Of a stretch of 64,000 bases of DNA, positions 34,345 to 42,768 are shown one piece after another. Position numbers and translations under genes: made by a program. The stretch is from 2-02-FULL-55-14 sp964581115 (GTDB lineage: Bacteria; Bacteroidota; Ignavibacteria; UBA10030). The DNA lies in NCBI GenBank assembly GCA_964581115.1, contig CAZOMY010000012.1, forward strand, positions 16,447 through 80,446, in the 5' to 3' direction. The notes under the pieces are model-generated. The model saw nothing but the letters and a program-made list of their open reading frames with translations, had not been told where the DNA came from and did not search any database. Every line of letters begins with the position of its first letter. Position 1 is the stretch's first letter.

Positions 34345-35106
34345 ATGTCCATGAAGATCACGCGAGCGGTCGTTCCGAGTCTCTTCACGACGCTCAATGT
34401 GTTCTGCGGATTCCTCTCGATCGTTCACGCCAGTGAGGGACGCGTCGAATTGGCCGCCTGGTTCATCATCCTCGCGGGCGTCTTCGACACGCTCGACGGG
34501 CTCATGGCTCGCATCACCCGTTCTTCCAGCCAGTTCGGTGTGGAGCTCGATTCGTTGTCCGACGTCGTATCGTTCGGCGCCGCGCCGTCCTTCCTGATCT
34601 GGAAGGTCCATCTGCACGAGCTGGCGGAATGGGGACTGATCATCGCGGCCTTTCCGCTCGTCTTCGGCGCCATCCGACTGGCCCGTTTCAACGTGCAGCT
34701 GGTCGGATTCGACAAGTCGCACTTCACCGGCATGCCGATCCCGATGCAGGCGATCACGCTGTGTGCGTTTCTCCTGCAGTTCGCTGGAGAGAACGGAGCG
34801 CTGACAGGGTGGCCGAAGGATGCGCTGGCGCCGATGACTGTCGCGCTCGGAGTGTTGATGGTGAGCCGTGTCAAGTACGACACGCTGCCGAAGTTCTCCC
34901 GCAAAGAAATGGCCGCGCATCCGTGGAAGGTCGTCGGTTTCATCATCGCGGCGCTGCTCGTCATCTTCTCGAAAGGCGAATACCTCTTTGCCGTCCTATC
35001 GGCGGCCATCGTGTTCGGCGTCGCTCGCGCCGCCTTCGCCAAGCTGCGCCATCAACCCGAGCCCGAGCCGGACGATGAGACCGAGCCGTCGAGTGTGGAT
35101 GTCTGA
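34345..35106 (+). CDS. pssA: CDP-diacylglycerol--serine O-phosphatidyltransferase
   Basis: 253 residues with several membrane helices. The CDP-alcohol phosphatidyltransferase signature is complete: Asp51-Gly52-x2-Ala55-Arg56-x8-Gly65-x3-Asp69-x3-Asp73. The type II layout continues with FGAAPSFLIW and AIRLARFNVQ. It joins serine to CDP-diacylglycerol in the inner membrane; Psd, encoded 12 nt upstream, decarboxylates the product. The last 20 residues are acidic and Pro-rich. Confidence 0.95.
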   Translation: MSMKITRAVVPSLFTTLNVFCGFLSIVHASEGRVELAAWFIILAGVFDTLDGLMARITRSSSQFGVELDSLSDVVSFGAAPSFLIWKVHLHELAEWGLIIAAFPLVFGAIRLARFNVQLVGFDKSHFTGMPIPMQAITLCAFLLQFAGENGALTGWPKDALAPMTVALGVLMVSRVKYDTLPKFSRKEMAAHPWKVVGFIIAALLVIFSKGEYLFAVLSAAIVFGVARAAFAKLRHQPEPEPDDETEPSSVDV

Positions 35107-35134
35107 ACATCATTCATTCCTGGAAAGGTCTCCC

Positions 35135-35383
35135 GTGTTTCATGCCAAAGTCGTCGTTACACTCCGCCGCTCGATCCTCGACCCCCAGGGAAAGGCGGTC
35201 GAGCACGGAATCCAGTCTCTCGGCCATACCATGGTCGAGAACGTGCGCATCGGCAAGCTGGTGGAGATGAACATCGACGTGAGCTCGCGAGAGGAGGCCG
35301 AACGGATCGCGAAGGACGCTGCCGCCAAGCTGCTCGCGAATCCGGTCATGGAGGACTATCACGTGACTGTGGAGACACTGTGA
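35135..35383 (+). CDS. purS: Phosphoribosylformylglycinamidine synthase, PurS subunit
   Basis: 82 residues from the GTG at 35135, with GGAAAGG just upstream; the open frame extends far back into pssA but homology starts here. The PurS fold is shown by KVVVTLRRSILDPQGKAVEHG and the C-terminal NPVMEDYHVTVETL. PurS bridges the PurL synthetase and the PurQ glutaminase in organisms where the enzyme is split. The stop shares bases with the purQ start. PurL is not in this window. Confidence 0.94.
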   Translation: MFHAKVVVTLRRSILDPQGKAVEHGIQSLGHTMVENVRIGKLVEMNIDVSSREEAERIAKDAAAKLLANPVMEDYHVTVETL

Positions 35384-36123
35384 TGAGCCGGGCTCGGTTC
35401 GGCGTCATCGTCTTTCCCGGCTCGAACTGCGACCACGACGCGCACTACGTGGCCGGTTCGATCCTCGGCCAGGAGGCGCGCTTCATCTGGCACAAGGAGG
35501 GCTCGCTCGGAGACCTCGATGTCGTCATCGTCCCCGGGGGATTCTCGTATGGCGACTACCTTCGTTGCGGGGCCATCGCCCGCTTCTCGCCCGTCATGCA
35601 GGACGTCGTGCGGTTTGCGAACCGCGGCGGACTCGTCATCGGTATTTGTAATGGCTTCCAGATCCTGACGGAGGCCGGCCTCCTGCCCGGCGTCCTTCTG
35701 CGCAACGCGTCGCTCCGGTTCATGTGCAAGGATATCCATCTCCGCGTAGAGCGGACCGACCTGCCCTGGACGAACCGATGCGCGACGGGCGAGGTGTTGC
35801 GGGTCCCGATCGCTCACGGCGACGGGAATTTCTTTGCCGAGGAGGAGACGATCAAGCGCATCGAAGGGAACGGACAGGTGCTCTTTCGGTACGCCGAGCC
35901 CGACGGCCGCCTGACCGACGCGGCGAACCCGAACGGCTCGATCAACAATATCGCCGGCATCGTGAACGAGCGGGGGAACGTGCTCGGACTGATGCCGCAT
36001 CCGGAACGGGCCTCCGACCCGGCGCTCGGCAACACCGACGGCCGGAAGATCTTTGACTCCATCGTGACAGCAGTACTCTCGACATATGCCGGGGCCCAGA
36101 CGGCGCCGGCGGAAAGGAACTGA
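35383..36123 (+). CDS. purQ: Phosphoribosylformylglycinamidine synthase, PurQ glutaminase subunit
   Basis: 246 residues from the ATG at 35383, which overlaps the purS stop as TGATG (a GTG one codon earlier is possible). Class I glutamine amidotransferase with nucleophile Cys89 in GICNGFQ and His206/Glu208 in MPHPER. FPGSNCDHD and GGFSYGDYLRCGAIA are PurQ-specific. It supplies ammonia for the fourth step of purine synthesis and works with PurS and PurL. Confidence 0.96.
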   Translation: MSRARFGVIVFPGSNCDHDAHYVAGSILGQEARFIWHKEGSLGDLDVVIVPGGFSYGDYLRCGAIARFSPVMQDVVRFANRGGLVIGICNGFQILTEAGLLPGVLLRNASLRFMCKDIHLRVERTDLPWTNRCATGEVLRVPIAHGDGNFFAEEETIKRIEGNGQVLFRYAEPDGRLTDAANPNGSINNIAGIVNERGNVLGLMPHPERASDPALGNTDGRKIFDSIVTAVLSTYAGAQTAPAERN

Positions 36124-36125
36124 AC

Positions 36126-36332
36126 ATGTTCGGCAATCTTGGCGGTAGCGAACTCTTTCTCATTCTCCTCATCGTGCTTGTGTTCTTCGGCGCGAAGAAG
36201 CTCCCGGAGCTTGCCAAGGGTCTGGGCCAGGGCATCCGTGAGTTCCGAAAGGCAGCCAAGGATGTTCAGGACGAGGTGGAGAAGGAGACGAAGAAGCTCG
36301 AAGACTCCACGAAGACCGACGAGAAGAAGTGA
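36126..36332 (+). CDS. tatA: Twin-arginine translocase subunit TatA/TatE
   Basis: 68 residues: a short N-terminal transmembrane helix (about 5-21, LGGSELFLILLIVLVFFG), the hinge FGAKKLPELAKGLGQG, and a long amphipathic, charged helix ending in a Lys/Asp/Glu-rich tail. It assembles into the variable pore that exports folded proteins with twin-arginine signals. The stop overlaps gatA, and tatB/tatC are not in the window. Confidence 0.95.
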   Translation: MFGNLGGSELFLILLIVLVFFGAKKLPELAKGLGQGIREFRKAAKDVQDEVEKETKKLEDSTKTDEKK

Positions 36333-37774
36333 GCGCCTCAGCCACGCTGCGCTCCTTCGACCGGATCCGTCAGGATCTGGCCGCGGGGACGACGACGGTC
36401 GAAGAGGTCACCGCGGGCTATCTCGCCGCTGCGGAGTCGCGTTCGTCGTTAAACGCCTTTATCAGCCTGTTCGGACATGAGGCGCTCGCACAGGCGCGCG
36501 AGGTCGACCGGAAATGGAAAGGCGGAACCGCCGGACCCCTGGCTGGCATGGTCATCTCGATCAAGGACGCTATCAGTGTTGCCGGCCACCGGCTCACGTG
36601 CGGTTCGCGGATTCTTGAGAACTTCGTCTCTCCCTACGATGCCACCGTCGTTGCCCGGCTGAAGTCGGCCGATGCCGTCATTCTTGGCAAGACGAACCTC
36701 GACGAGTTTGCGATGGGATCGTCGACCGAGCACTCGGCGTTCGGACGCGTCCAACATCCGCAGGATCCTGCCTTGGTGCCGGGTGGCTCGAGCGGAGGTT
36801 CGGCCGTGGCCGTGGCCGCGGGACTTTCCACCGCGGCGCTCGGCTCTGATACTGGAGGGTCCATCCGACAGCCGGCGGCGTTCACCGGGATCGTGGGTCT
36901 GAAGCCGACCTACGGGCGAGTGTCGCGGTACGGTCTGGTCGCGTTCGCATCGTCGTTCGATACGATCGGACCGTTCGCCCTCACCGTCGCCGATGCCGCC
37001 CGTGTCCTGCAGGTGATGGCCGGCAAGGACGAGTGCGATTCGACATCGTCGGCGACGCCGGTGCCCGACCTGCTATCGGCGCTCGGCCAGCCGGTCAAGG
37101 GTCTCCGAGTCGGCCTGCCGAAGGAGTACTATGCCGAAGGACTTCAGTCTGAGGTTCGGGAGGCGATCGACCGGCAGGTCGGACGTCTGCGCGAGGCGGG
37201 GGCGGTGATCTCTGAGGTCTCGCTGCCTCATTCGGTCTTTACGATCGCGACGTACTACATCCTCGCAACGGCCGAGGCATCGTCGAACCTTGCGCGGTAC
37301 GACGGAGCCCGCTACGGATACCGGGCGAAGGACGCCCATGACCTGACGGAGATGTACCTCCGCTCCCGTTCGGAAGGATTCGGCGCCGAAGTGAAGCGCC
37401 GTATCATGCTTGGCACGTATGTACTCTCGGCCGGTTATTACGAGGCCTACTACGGCAAAGGCCAGCGCGTTCGGCGCCTCATCAAGGAGGACTTCGACAA
37501 AGCATTCGCGCAGGTCGATTGTCTCATGACCCCAACGACGCCGTCGACGGCGTTCAAGGCGGGCGAAAAGTCGAACGATCCGCTCCAGATGTATCTTTCT
37601 GACATCTACACGGTCTCGGCGAATCTTGCCGGCATTCCGGGGATCAGCATTCCATGCGGCGTCGACGGCGCCGGGCGACCGATCGGCATTCAGATCCTTG
37701 GTCCGCAGTTCGACGAACCGACCATCCTTCGCGTCGCCGCTTTTCTCGAGGCGGCCGATCCATCACATTCCTGA
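36329..37774 (+). CDS. gatA: Asp/Glu-tRNA amidotransferase subunit A
   Basis: 481 residues from a GTG in a GTGA overlap with tatA. The amidase triad is Lys79 (SIKDAI), Ser154 (PGGSSGGSA) and Ser178 (GSDTGGSIRQPA). GRVSRYGLVAFASSFDTIGP and MLGTYVLSAGYYEAYY are GatA-specific. It frees ammonia from glutamine for GatB to amidate Glu-tRNA(Gln) or Asp-tRNA(Asn). A tRNA-Gln gene lies at 19 kb; gatB and gatC are not in the window. Confidence 0.96.
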   Translation: MSASATLRSFDRIRQDLAAGTTTVEEVTAGYLAAAESRSSLNAFISLFGHEALAQAREVDRKWKGGTAGPLAGMVISIKDAISVAGHRLTCGSRILENFVSPYDATVVARLKSADAVILGKTNLDEFAMGSSTEHSAFGRVQHPQDPALVPGGSSGGSAVAVAAGLSTAALGSDTGGSIRQPAAFTGIVGLKPTYGRVSRYGLVAFASSFDTIGPFALTVADAARVLQVMAGKDECDSTSSATPVPDLLSALGQPVKGLRVGLPKEYYAEGLQSEVREAIDRQVGRLREAGAVISEVSLPHSVFTIATYYILATAEASSNLARYDGARYGYRAKDAHDLTEMYLRSRSEGFGAEVKRRIMLGTYVLSAGYYEAYYGKGQRVRRLIKEDFDKAFAQVDCLMTPTTPSTAFKAGEKSNDPLQMYLSDIYTVSANLAGIPGISIPCGVDGAGRPIGIQILGPQFDEPTILRVAAFLEAADPSHS

Positions 37775-37785
37775 TCGAACCTCGT

Positions 37786-38778
37786 ATGAGCATTCTCGTC
37801 AACAAACGAACGCGCGTTGTCGTCCAGGGCATCACCGGAGGCGAGGGGACCTTCCACACGATGCAGATGATCGAATACGGCACGAACATCGTGGCAGGGG
37901 TGACGCCCGGAAAGGGAGGTACCAAGTACCAGGGGGACGAGACGAACCCATTCAAGCGACCCGTTCCTGTCTTCAACACCGTCCGCGAGGCGGTGGAGCA
38001 GGAGGGAGCCGACACGTCAATCATCTTCGTACCAGCCGGCGCCGCGGCGGATGCGATCCTCGAAGCGGCGAACGCCGGCATCAAGCTGGTCGTGTGCATT
38101 ACGGAGGGCATTCCGGCGGCCGACATGATCAAGGTCTATGACCAGATCAAAAGGACGGGGACACGGCTTATCGGTCCAAACTGTCCGGGCATCATCACGC
38201 CCGGCGAGGCGAAGGTCGGCATCATGCCGGGCTTCATTCACAAGCCCGGACGCATCGGCGTCGTCTCGCGCAGTGGAACATTGACCTATGAGGCCGTTTG
38301 GCAGCTGACCGAGCGGGGCATCGGTCAATCGACCTGCATCGGTATCGGCGGCGACCCGGTGATCGGCACACGGTTCATCGATGCCATCAAGCTGTTCGCC
38401 GAGGACAAGAACACGGACGGTATCATCATGATCGGCGAGATCGGCGGGTCGGCGGAGGAAGAGGCGGCGGAGTACATTGCGAAGCACGTGCGCAAGCCGG
38501 TCGTCGGCTTCATCGCCGGGCAAACGGCTCCTCCAGGTCGCCGGATGGGTCACGCCGGCGCCATCATCTCCGGAGGCAAAGGCACGGCGGCTGAGAAGAT
38601 GAAGGCCATGAAGGAAGCCGGCATCTTCGTCGTCGAGAGTCCCGCGCTCCTGGGCGAAACGATGGCGAAGGCGCTCAAAGCCAAGAAGGGTGGCAAGAGT
38701 GCAAAGCTAGTGAAGAAGGCGAAGAAGGCTGGGAAAAAGGTCGTGACCAAGAAGAAGATCGGCAAGAAGAAGCACTGA
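37786..38778 (+). CDS. sucD: Succinyl-CoA synthetase alpha subunit with Lys-rich tail
   Basis: 330 residues from the ATG at 37786. CoA-binding Rossmann part: VVVQGITGGEGTFHTMQMIEYG, TNIVAGVTPGKGG. Catalytic His256 lies in MGHAGAIISGGKGTA, and GPNCPGIITPGEAK and EIGGSAEEEAAEYI are typical. The family is usually about 290 residues; here residues 295-330 form an extra tail in which 18 of 36 residues are Lys. The enzyme makes ATP or GTP from succinyl-CoA in the TCA cycle. No sucC lies next to it in the window. Confidence 0.94.
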   Translation: MSILVNKRTRVVVQGITGGEGTFHTMQMIEYGTNIVAGVTPGKGGTKYQGDETNPFKRPVPVFNTVREAVEQEGADTSIIFVPAGAAADAILEAANAGIKLVVCITEGIPAADMIKVYDQIKRTGTRLIGPNCPGIITPGEAKVGIMPGFIHKPGRIGVVSRSGTLTYEAVWQLTERGIGQSTCIGIGGDPVIGTRFIDAIKLFAEDKNTDGIIMIGEIGGSAEEEAAEYIAKHVRKPVVGFIAGQTAPPGRRMGHAGAIISGGKGTAAEKMKAMKEAGIFVVESPALLGETMAKALKAKKGGKSAKLVKKAKKAGKKVVTKKKIGKKKH

Positions 38779-38828
38779 CTGATAACCCGCGATTCACCAT
38801 CCGCAATTCGAAATCATTCAAGAACTCT

Positions 38829-39248
38829 ATGGCAATCGAAAGAACCCTCGCGATCCTCAAGCCGGATTGCGTTCGCAAGAACCTCCAGGGCGAAGTGATC
38901 GCCCGCATTCAGAAGGCCGGATTCAAGGTCCTTGGCATGAAGCAGATGCGTCTGTCAAAGGAACAGGCCGGCGCATTCTACGCTGTCCACAAGGGCCGCC
39001 CGTTCTACGACGGACTCGTCGAGTTCATGACGAGCGGGCCGTGCATGCCCATCGCGCTTGAGAAGGAGAACGCCGTCGCTGATTTCCGGACGCTCATTGG
39101 CGCCACCGACCCGAAGGAGGCTGCCGAGGGAACGATCCGCAAGCTCTTCGCCGACAATAAGGGAGAGAATATCGTCCACGGTTCGGATTCGGCGGAGAAT
39201 GGACGCGTCGAGGTCGGCTTTTTCTTCAGCACGGCCGAAATCGTCTAA
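38829..39248 (+). CDS. ndk: Nucleoside diphosphate kinase
   Basis: 139 residues, normal length. RTLAILKPDCVRKN at the start, phosphorylated His117 in NIVHGSDSAENG, and the FMTSGPCMPIALEKENAV and GATDPKEAAEGTIR stretches are diagnostic. It balances nucleoside triphosphate pools. It is separated from sucD by 50 nt and from the Nudix gene by a structured gap. Confidence 0.97.
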   Translation: MAIERTLAILKPDCVRKNLQGEVIARIQKAGFKVLGMKQMRLSKEQAGAFYAVHKGRPFYDGLVEFMTSGPCMPIALEKENAVADFRTLIGATDPKEAAEGTIRKLFADNKGENIVHGSDSAENGRVEVGFFFSTAEIV

Positions 39249-39256
39249 GGTCTTCG

Positions 39257-39324
39257 AAGGCCCGTCCGGGTTCAACGCGTCGACCGCGCTTAGGCGGCTC
39301 GATGCGGACCGCGGGACGGGCCTT
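39257..39324 (+). other. Structured element after ndk, possible terminator or REP-like hairpin
   Basis: An 11-bp perfect stem AAGGCCCGTCC (39257-39267) / GGACGGGCCTT (39314-39324) encloses 46 nt that can itself fold. No T-run follows, so it is not a classical intrinsic terminator. Confidence 0.5.
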
Positions 39325-39472
39325 AGGATGTCTGGGCCCTCAGCCGGTGGAGAGTTGCGGTGAGAATAGAGGACAGATGCCAGAAGGTAGAGCACAGCGA
39401 TCCGCAACCCGACCCCCAATCCCCGATTCCAGATCCCCGATCCCCCAATCCCCAATCACTCTTCCTCCCTCC

Positions 39473-40006
39473 ATGCCCCTGACCCGCTGGACCCGTCTGA
39501 CCTCCGAAGTCATCGCAAAGAATCCGTGGTGGACCTACCGCCGCGACACGTTCCGGATGCCGAACGGACATGAAGGCGAATACCATCTCGTCCATACGAA
39601 CGGCGCAAGTCTTGTCGTCCCCGTGCGCTCCGACGGGCGTATCGTCATGGTCAACCAGTATCGCTTTCTGTGCGACCGGGAGAGCCTTGAGTTCCCCTGC
39701 GGCGGCGTCAAAGACGGCCGTTCGTACGACGACACGGCCCGGATGGAGCTCGAAGAGGAGGCGGGCTTCATCGCCCGCTCGTGGACGAGCGTTGGCGAGT
39801 TCAATCCATATAACGGCGTCACGGATGAGATCTGCCGGATCTACATTGCCCGCGACCTGCAACCCGTTCCGCCAAAGCCCGATGCGACAGAGGAATTCGA
39901 GATCATGGCCCTGACCCCCGACGAGACCGAAGCGAAGATCGTGTCGGGCATGATGTGGGATGGAATGAGTATGGCGGCGTGGTGTATCGCGAAGAACTAC
40001 CTTTGA
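39473..40006 (+). CDS. Nudix hydrolase, ADP-ribose pyrophosphatase-like
   Basis: 177 residues from the ATG at 39473; the longer frame adds 57 residues of repeat-like sequence. The Nudix box is CGGVKDGRSYDDTARMELEEEAGF. The metal-binding ELEEE is intact, while the first Glu of the consensus and the Arg of RE are replaced (Arg and Met). EFNPYNGVTDEICRIYIARDL and the substrate-side VNQYRFLCDRESLEFPCGG resemble ADP-ribose/nucleotide-sugar pyrophosphatases. Likely a house-cleaning hydrolase; exact substrate uncertain. It lies 224 nt after ndk. Confidence 0.85.
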   Translation: MPLTRWTRLTSEVIAKNPWWTYRRDTFRMPNGHEGEYHLVHTNGASLVVPVRSDGRIVMVNQYRFLCDRESLEFPCGGVKDGRSYDDTARMELEEEAGFIARSWTSVGEFNPYNGVTDEICRIYIARDLQPVPPKPDATEEFEIMALTPDETEAKIVSGMMWDGMSMAAWCIAKNYL

Positions 40007-40097
40007 AATACCAAGCACACGGAAAAGAGAATAGAATTACATGAACATGGATTGATAGGATGGGCAGGATATTGCCGGACAACACATATATCCTGTA

Positions 40098-40190
40098 CAT
40101 CCTGTCCATCAATGTTTCCCAATAACTGCTCCCGCTCATCCTGTCAATCGATATTTCCCAGTAACTTGTCCCGCTTGTTCTGTCCATCGA
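40098..40190. repeat. 39-bp tandem repeat, two and a partial copy
   Basis: Units at 40098-40136 and 40137-40175 (CATCCTGTCCATCAATGTTT... and CATCCTGTCAATCGATATTT...) with a third partial copy to about 40190. An additional ATCCTGTACATCCTGTCCATC-like piece precedes them. The array ends about 35 nt before the NamZ-like start. Confidence 0.75.
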
Positions 40191-40225
40191 GGTCGAACGA
40201 CAACATCCGCACCCCGGAGTAGACC

Positions 40226-41449
40226 ATGAGAATCCTCGTACCATATCTTCTTGCGCTACTCGCGGCTCCGATCTCGGCGCAAGTACTGACCGGAGCGGAT
40301 GTTCTTCTCGCGGACCGCTTGGACCTCATCAAAGGCAAACGACTCGGGCTCGTCACGAACCACTCGGCGATTCTCAAAGATGGCCGGCATGTGGTCGACG
40401 CCCTCGCCGCCGTTCCCGGCGTGAAGATCGTGGCTCTCTTCGGTCCCGAGCATGGCATTCGCGGCGACGCTCCGGACGGCCGCAGTGTGCGCGACACCGT
40501 GGACCCCAAAACGGGCGTGCCCATGTACTCGCTCTATGGACGCATCAACAAGCCGACCAGGGACATGCTGAAGGGCGTCGACGTGCTGATCTTCGATATA
40601 CAAGATGTCGGCGCCCGGTTCTACACGTTCATCAGCACGATGTCGAACGCCATGGAAGCTGCCGCCGAGAGCGGCATTCCGTATGTCGTGCTCGACCGGC
40701 CGAATCCCATCCGGGGCACGTGGGTCGAGGGACCGATCCGCGTCGACTCGCTGAGATCGTTCGTCGGTCTGCACCCGATCCCGATCGCGCACGGAATGAC
40801 GATCGGAGAGTTGGCGACGATCTTTAATGAAGAAGGCTGGCTGGCCGGTGGTATACAGGCACGGCTAACGGTCGTGAAGTGCGTCGGCTGGAAGCGGGAC
40901 CAGTGGTTCGATCAGACGGGCCTGACGTGGGTGCGGCCTTCACCTAACATGGCCACGCTCGCGACGGCCACAGTCTATCCGGGGACGTGTCTGTTCGAGG
41001 GGACCAATCTGTCAGAAGGGAGGGGGACGGAAAGGCCGTTTGAGACGATTGGCGCTCCGTTTGTCGACGGCGCGGCGTGGGCCAAGGCGCTGAATGCCCT
41101 GGGATTGCCCGGTGTGCAGTTCGAGGCCGTGCGATTCACCCCGAGGGAGATCCCGAACGTGGCCAGCCATCCGAAGCACGAGGGGAAGGAATGCGGAGGC
41201 GTGTCGATCGTTGTCACGGACCGCGAGCTTTTTCGGCCGGTCCGGACGGCCGTCCACATGCTCGCGACGGTCAAACGGCTTGCGGGAACTGCCTTCCAGT
41301 GGCGCAACAGCAGCATCGACCGCCTGTCAGGCACTCCGGCACTGCGCCTGGCGATCGATGCGGGAACACCGGCTGACGAGATCGTTGGAGGATGGAAGGG
41401 AGAGACCGACGTGTTCGTGAAACTGCGCGCCAAGTATCTTCTCTATTGA
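40226..41449 (+). CDS. Exo-beta-N-acetylmuramidase NamZ-like protein (DUF1343, GH171)
   Basis: 407 residues. A signal peptide (1-18, ending PISAQ) sends it out of the cytoplasm. The family signature is clear: LGLVTNHSAI, ALFGPEHGIRGDAPDG, PMYSLYG, VDVLIFDIQDVGARFYTF, VLDRPNPI then GTWVEGP, HGMTIGELA, WVRPSPNMA, YPGTCLFEGTNLSEGRGTERPF. NamZ releases N-acetylmuramic acid from the non-reducing ends of peptidoglycan fragments, which supports cell-wall recycling or scavenging. It stands alone, with a terminator after it. A 39-bp tandem array lies where its promoter would be. Confidence 0.93.
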   Translation: MRILVPYLLALLAAPISAQVLTGADVLLADRLDLIKGKRLGLVTNHSAILKDGRHVVDALAAVPGVKIVALFGPEHGIRGDAPDGRSVRDTVDPKTGVPMYSLYGRINKPTRDMLKGVDVLIFDIQDVGARFYTFISTMSNAMEAAAESGIPYVVLDRPNPIRGTWVEGPIRVDSLRSFVGLHPIPIAHGMTIGELATIFNEEGWLAGGIQARLTVVKCVGWKRDQWFDQTGLTWVRPSPNMATLATATVYPGTCLFEGTNLSEGRGTERPFETIGAPFVDGAAWAKALNALGLPGVQFEAVRFTPREIPNVASHPKHEGKECGGVSIVVTDRELFRPVRTAVHMLATVKRLAGTAFQWRNSSIDRLSGTPALRLAIDAGTPADEIVGGWKGETDVFVKLRAKYLLY

Positions 41450-41477
41450 ACGCAGGTCAGAGTTGCGGAGGAAGAAC

Positions 41478-41506
41478 AAGGCCCGCCGGTAACTCCGACG
41501 GGCCTT
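41478..41506. terminator. Terminator between convergent genes
   Basis: Stem AAGGCCCG/CGGGCCTT with a 13-nt loop, preceded by GAAGAACAA and followed by TGTTGTTTG. It lies between the NamZ-like gene and the minus-strand transsulfuration operon and can serve both. Confidence 0.75.
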
Positions 41507-41604
41507 TGTTGTTTGAAGGTGTTCCGAGATCGACGATCTACCACAAAGGGGTCCCTGCGCGGCGATCCTCATTCCGCAATCCGAAATCCGCAATCCGAAC
41601 TCCC

Positions 41605-42759
41605 TCACGTCCTCCCCAACGCTTGCTTCAGATCATCGATAATATCCTCCACATTCTCGATCCCCACCGAGATACGTACCAGTCCATCCGTCACGCCGAT
41701 GGCCTGACGCTGCTCCGGCGGAACAGAGGCATGCGTCATCGTGGCGGGATGCGAGATGAGCGTTTCAACGCCTCCGAGGCTCTCCGCCAATGAGCAGAGT
41801 CTCACCCGTTTCAAGAAAGCCTTGGCCGCCGACAGGCTCCCAAGGTCGAACGAGATCATCCCCCCAAACCCCCGCATCTGCTTCTTCGCCAGATGATGCT
41901 GCGGATGGGTGAGCAATCCCGGATAGTTCACCTTCTTCACTTTCGTGTGTCGGGCCAGGAAATGCGCCACCTCTATCGCGTTGGCGCAGTGGCGTTCCAT
42001 CCGGATGGCCAGCGTCTTGATCCCCCGCAGGCACATCCACGCCTCGAACGGACTCAGGATACCCCCGATCGACTTCTGCAGGAACCGGAGCCGTTCCGCC
42101 AGCTTCTTGTCGTTGAGGATCAGCAATCCTCCCAACATATCGCTGTGGCCGTTGAGGTACTTCGTTGCGCTGTGGACGACAATGTTGATCCCGTACTCCA
42201 ACGGGTTCTGCAGATACGGACTCGCGAACGTGTTGTCCACGACGGAGATGAGCTTCTTCGCCTTCGCGATCTTCGCCACCGCCTTGAGGTCGGTCAGCTC
42301 GATCGTAGGGTTGGTGGGTGTTTCGACGAAGAGCATCTTCGTCTCGGGTCGTACGTGCTTGGCGATGTTGTCGGCGTCGGTCGTATCGATGAACTCAAAA
42401 TCGAGCTGGAATTGGTTCAGCACGAGTTTGCCGAGCCGGTACGTGCCGCCGTACACGTTGCTCGACAGCAGCACGTGGTCCCCCGACTTCAGCAGGTGAA
42501 AGAGGGTGGTGATGGCGGCCATGCCCGAACCGAAGGCCAGTCCGTGTGCCCCCCCTTCGAGGGCGGCGACGTTCCGCTCAAGGACCGTTCGTGTGGGGTT
42601 CGACACACGGGCGTATTCGTAGCCCTTGTTCACCCCGAGTTCCTGCTGAACATACGTCGACGTGAGGTGGACGGGCGTCATGATACTGCCGGTGAACGGA
42701 TCCGGCTCGACGGCGGCGTGAATGGCGTTGGTGGCAAAACCGCGTGGTCGGGGAGCCAT
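41605..42759 (-). CDS. Cystathionine gamma-lyase/synthase family PLP enzyme
   Basis: 384 residues. The Cys/Met-metabolism PLP family is shown by FATNAIHA then PVHLTSTYVQ, YEYARVSNPTRTVLE, FGSGMAAI, VYGGTYRL, VETPTNPTIELTD, DNTFASPYLQNPL and the PLP Lys200 in HSATKYLNGHSD, with SLGGVETLISHPATMTHAS at the C-terminus. It follows the cystathionine beta-synthase gene by 9 nt. That pairing makes cystathionine gamma-lyase (cysteine from cystathionine) the likeliest role, but gamma-synthase activity cannot be excluded by sequence. Confidence 0.92.
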   Translation of the reverse strand: MAPRPRGFATNAIHAAVEPDPFTGSIMTPVHLTSTYVQQELGVNKGYEYARVSNPTRTVLERNVAALEGGAHGLAFGSGMAAITTLFHLLKSGDHVLLSSNVYGGTYRLGKLVLNQFQLDFEFIDTTDADNIAKHVRPETKMLFVETPTNPTIELTDLKAVAKIAKAKKLISVVDNTFASPYLQNPLEYGINIVVHSATKYLNGHSDMLGGLLILNDKKLAERLRFLQKSIGGILSPFEAWMCLRGIKTLAIRMERHCANAIEVAHFLARHTKVKKVNYPGLLTHPQHHLAKKQMRGFGGMISFDLGSLSAAKAFLKRVRLCSLAESLGGVETLISHPATMTHASVPPEQRQAIGVTDGLVRISVGIENVEDIIDDLKQALGRT

Positions 42760-42768
42760 GGCGTGGCC

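Noticed and set aside
40098..40190. Tandem repeats considered as a CRISPR array
   Set aside because: Units are contiguous with no unique spacers, and no cas gene is present.
39903..40244. A 113-codon minus-strand open frame with a 13-residue repeat
   Set aside because: The repeat is simply the 39-bp DNA tandem array read in frame; no start signal or homology.
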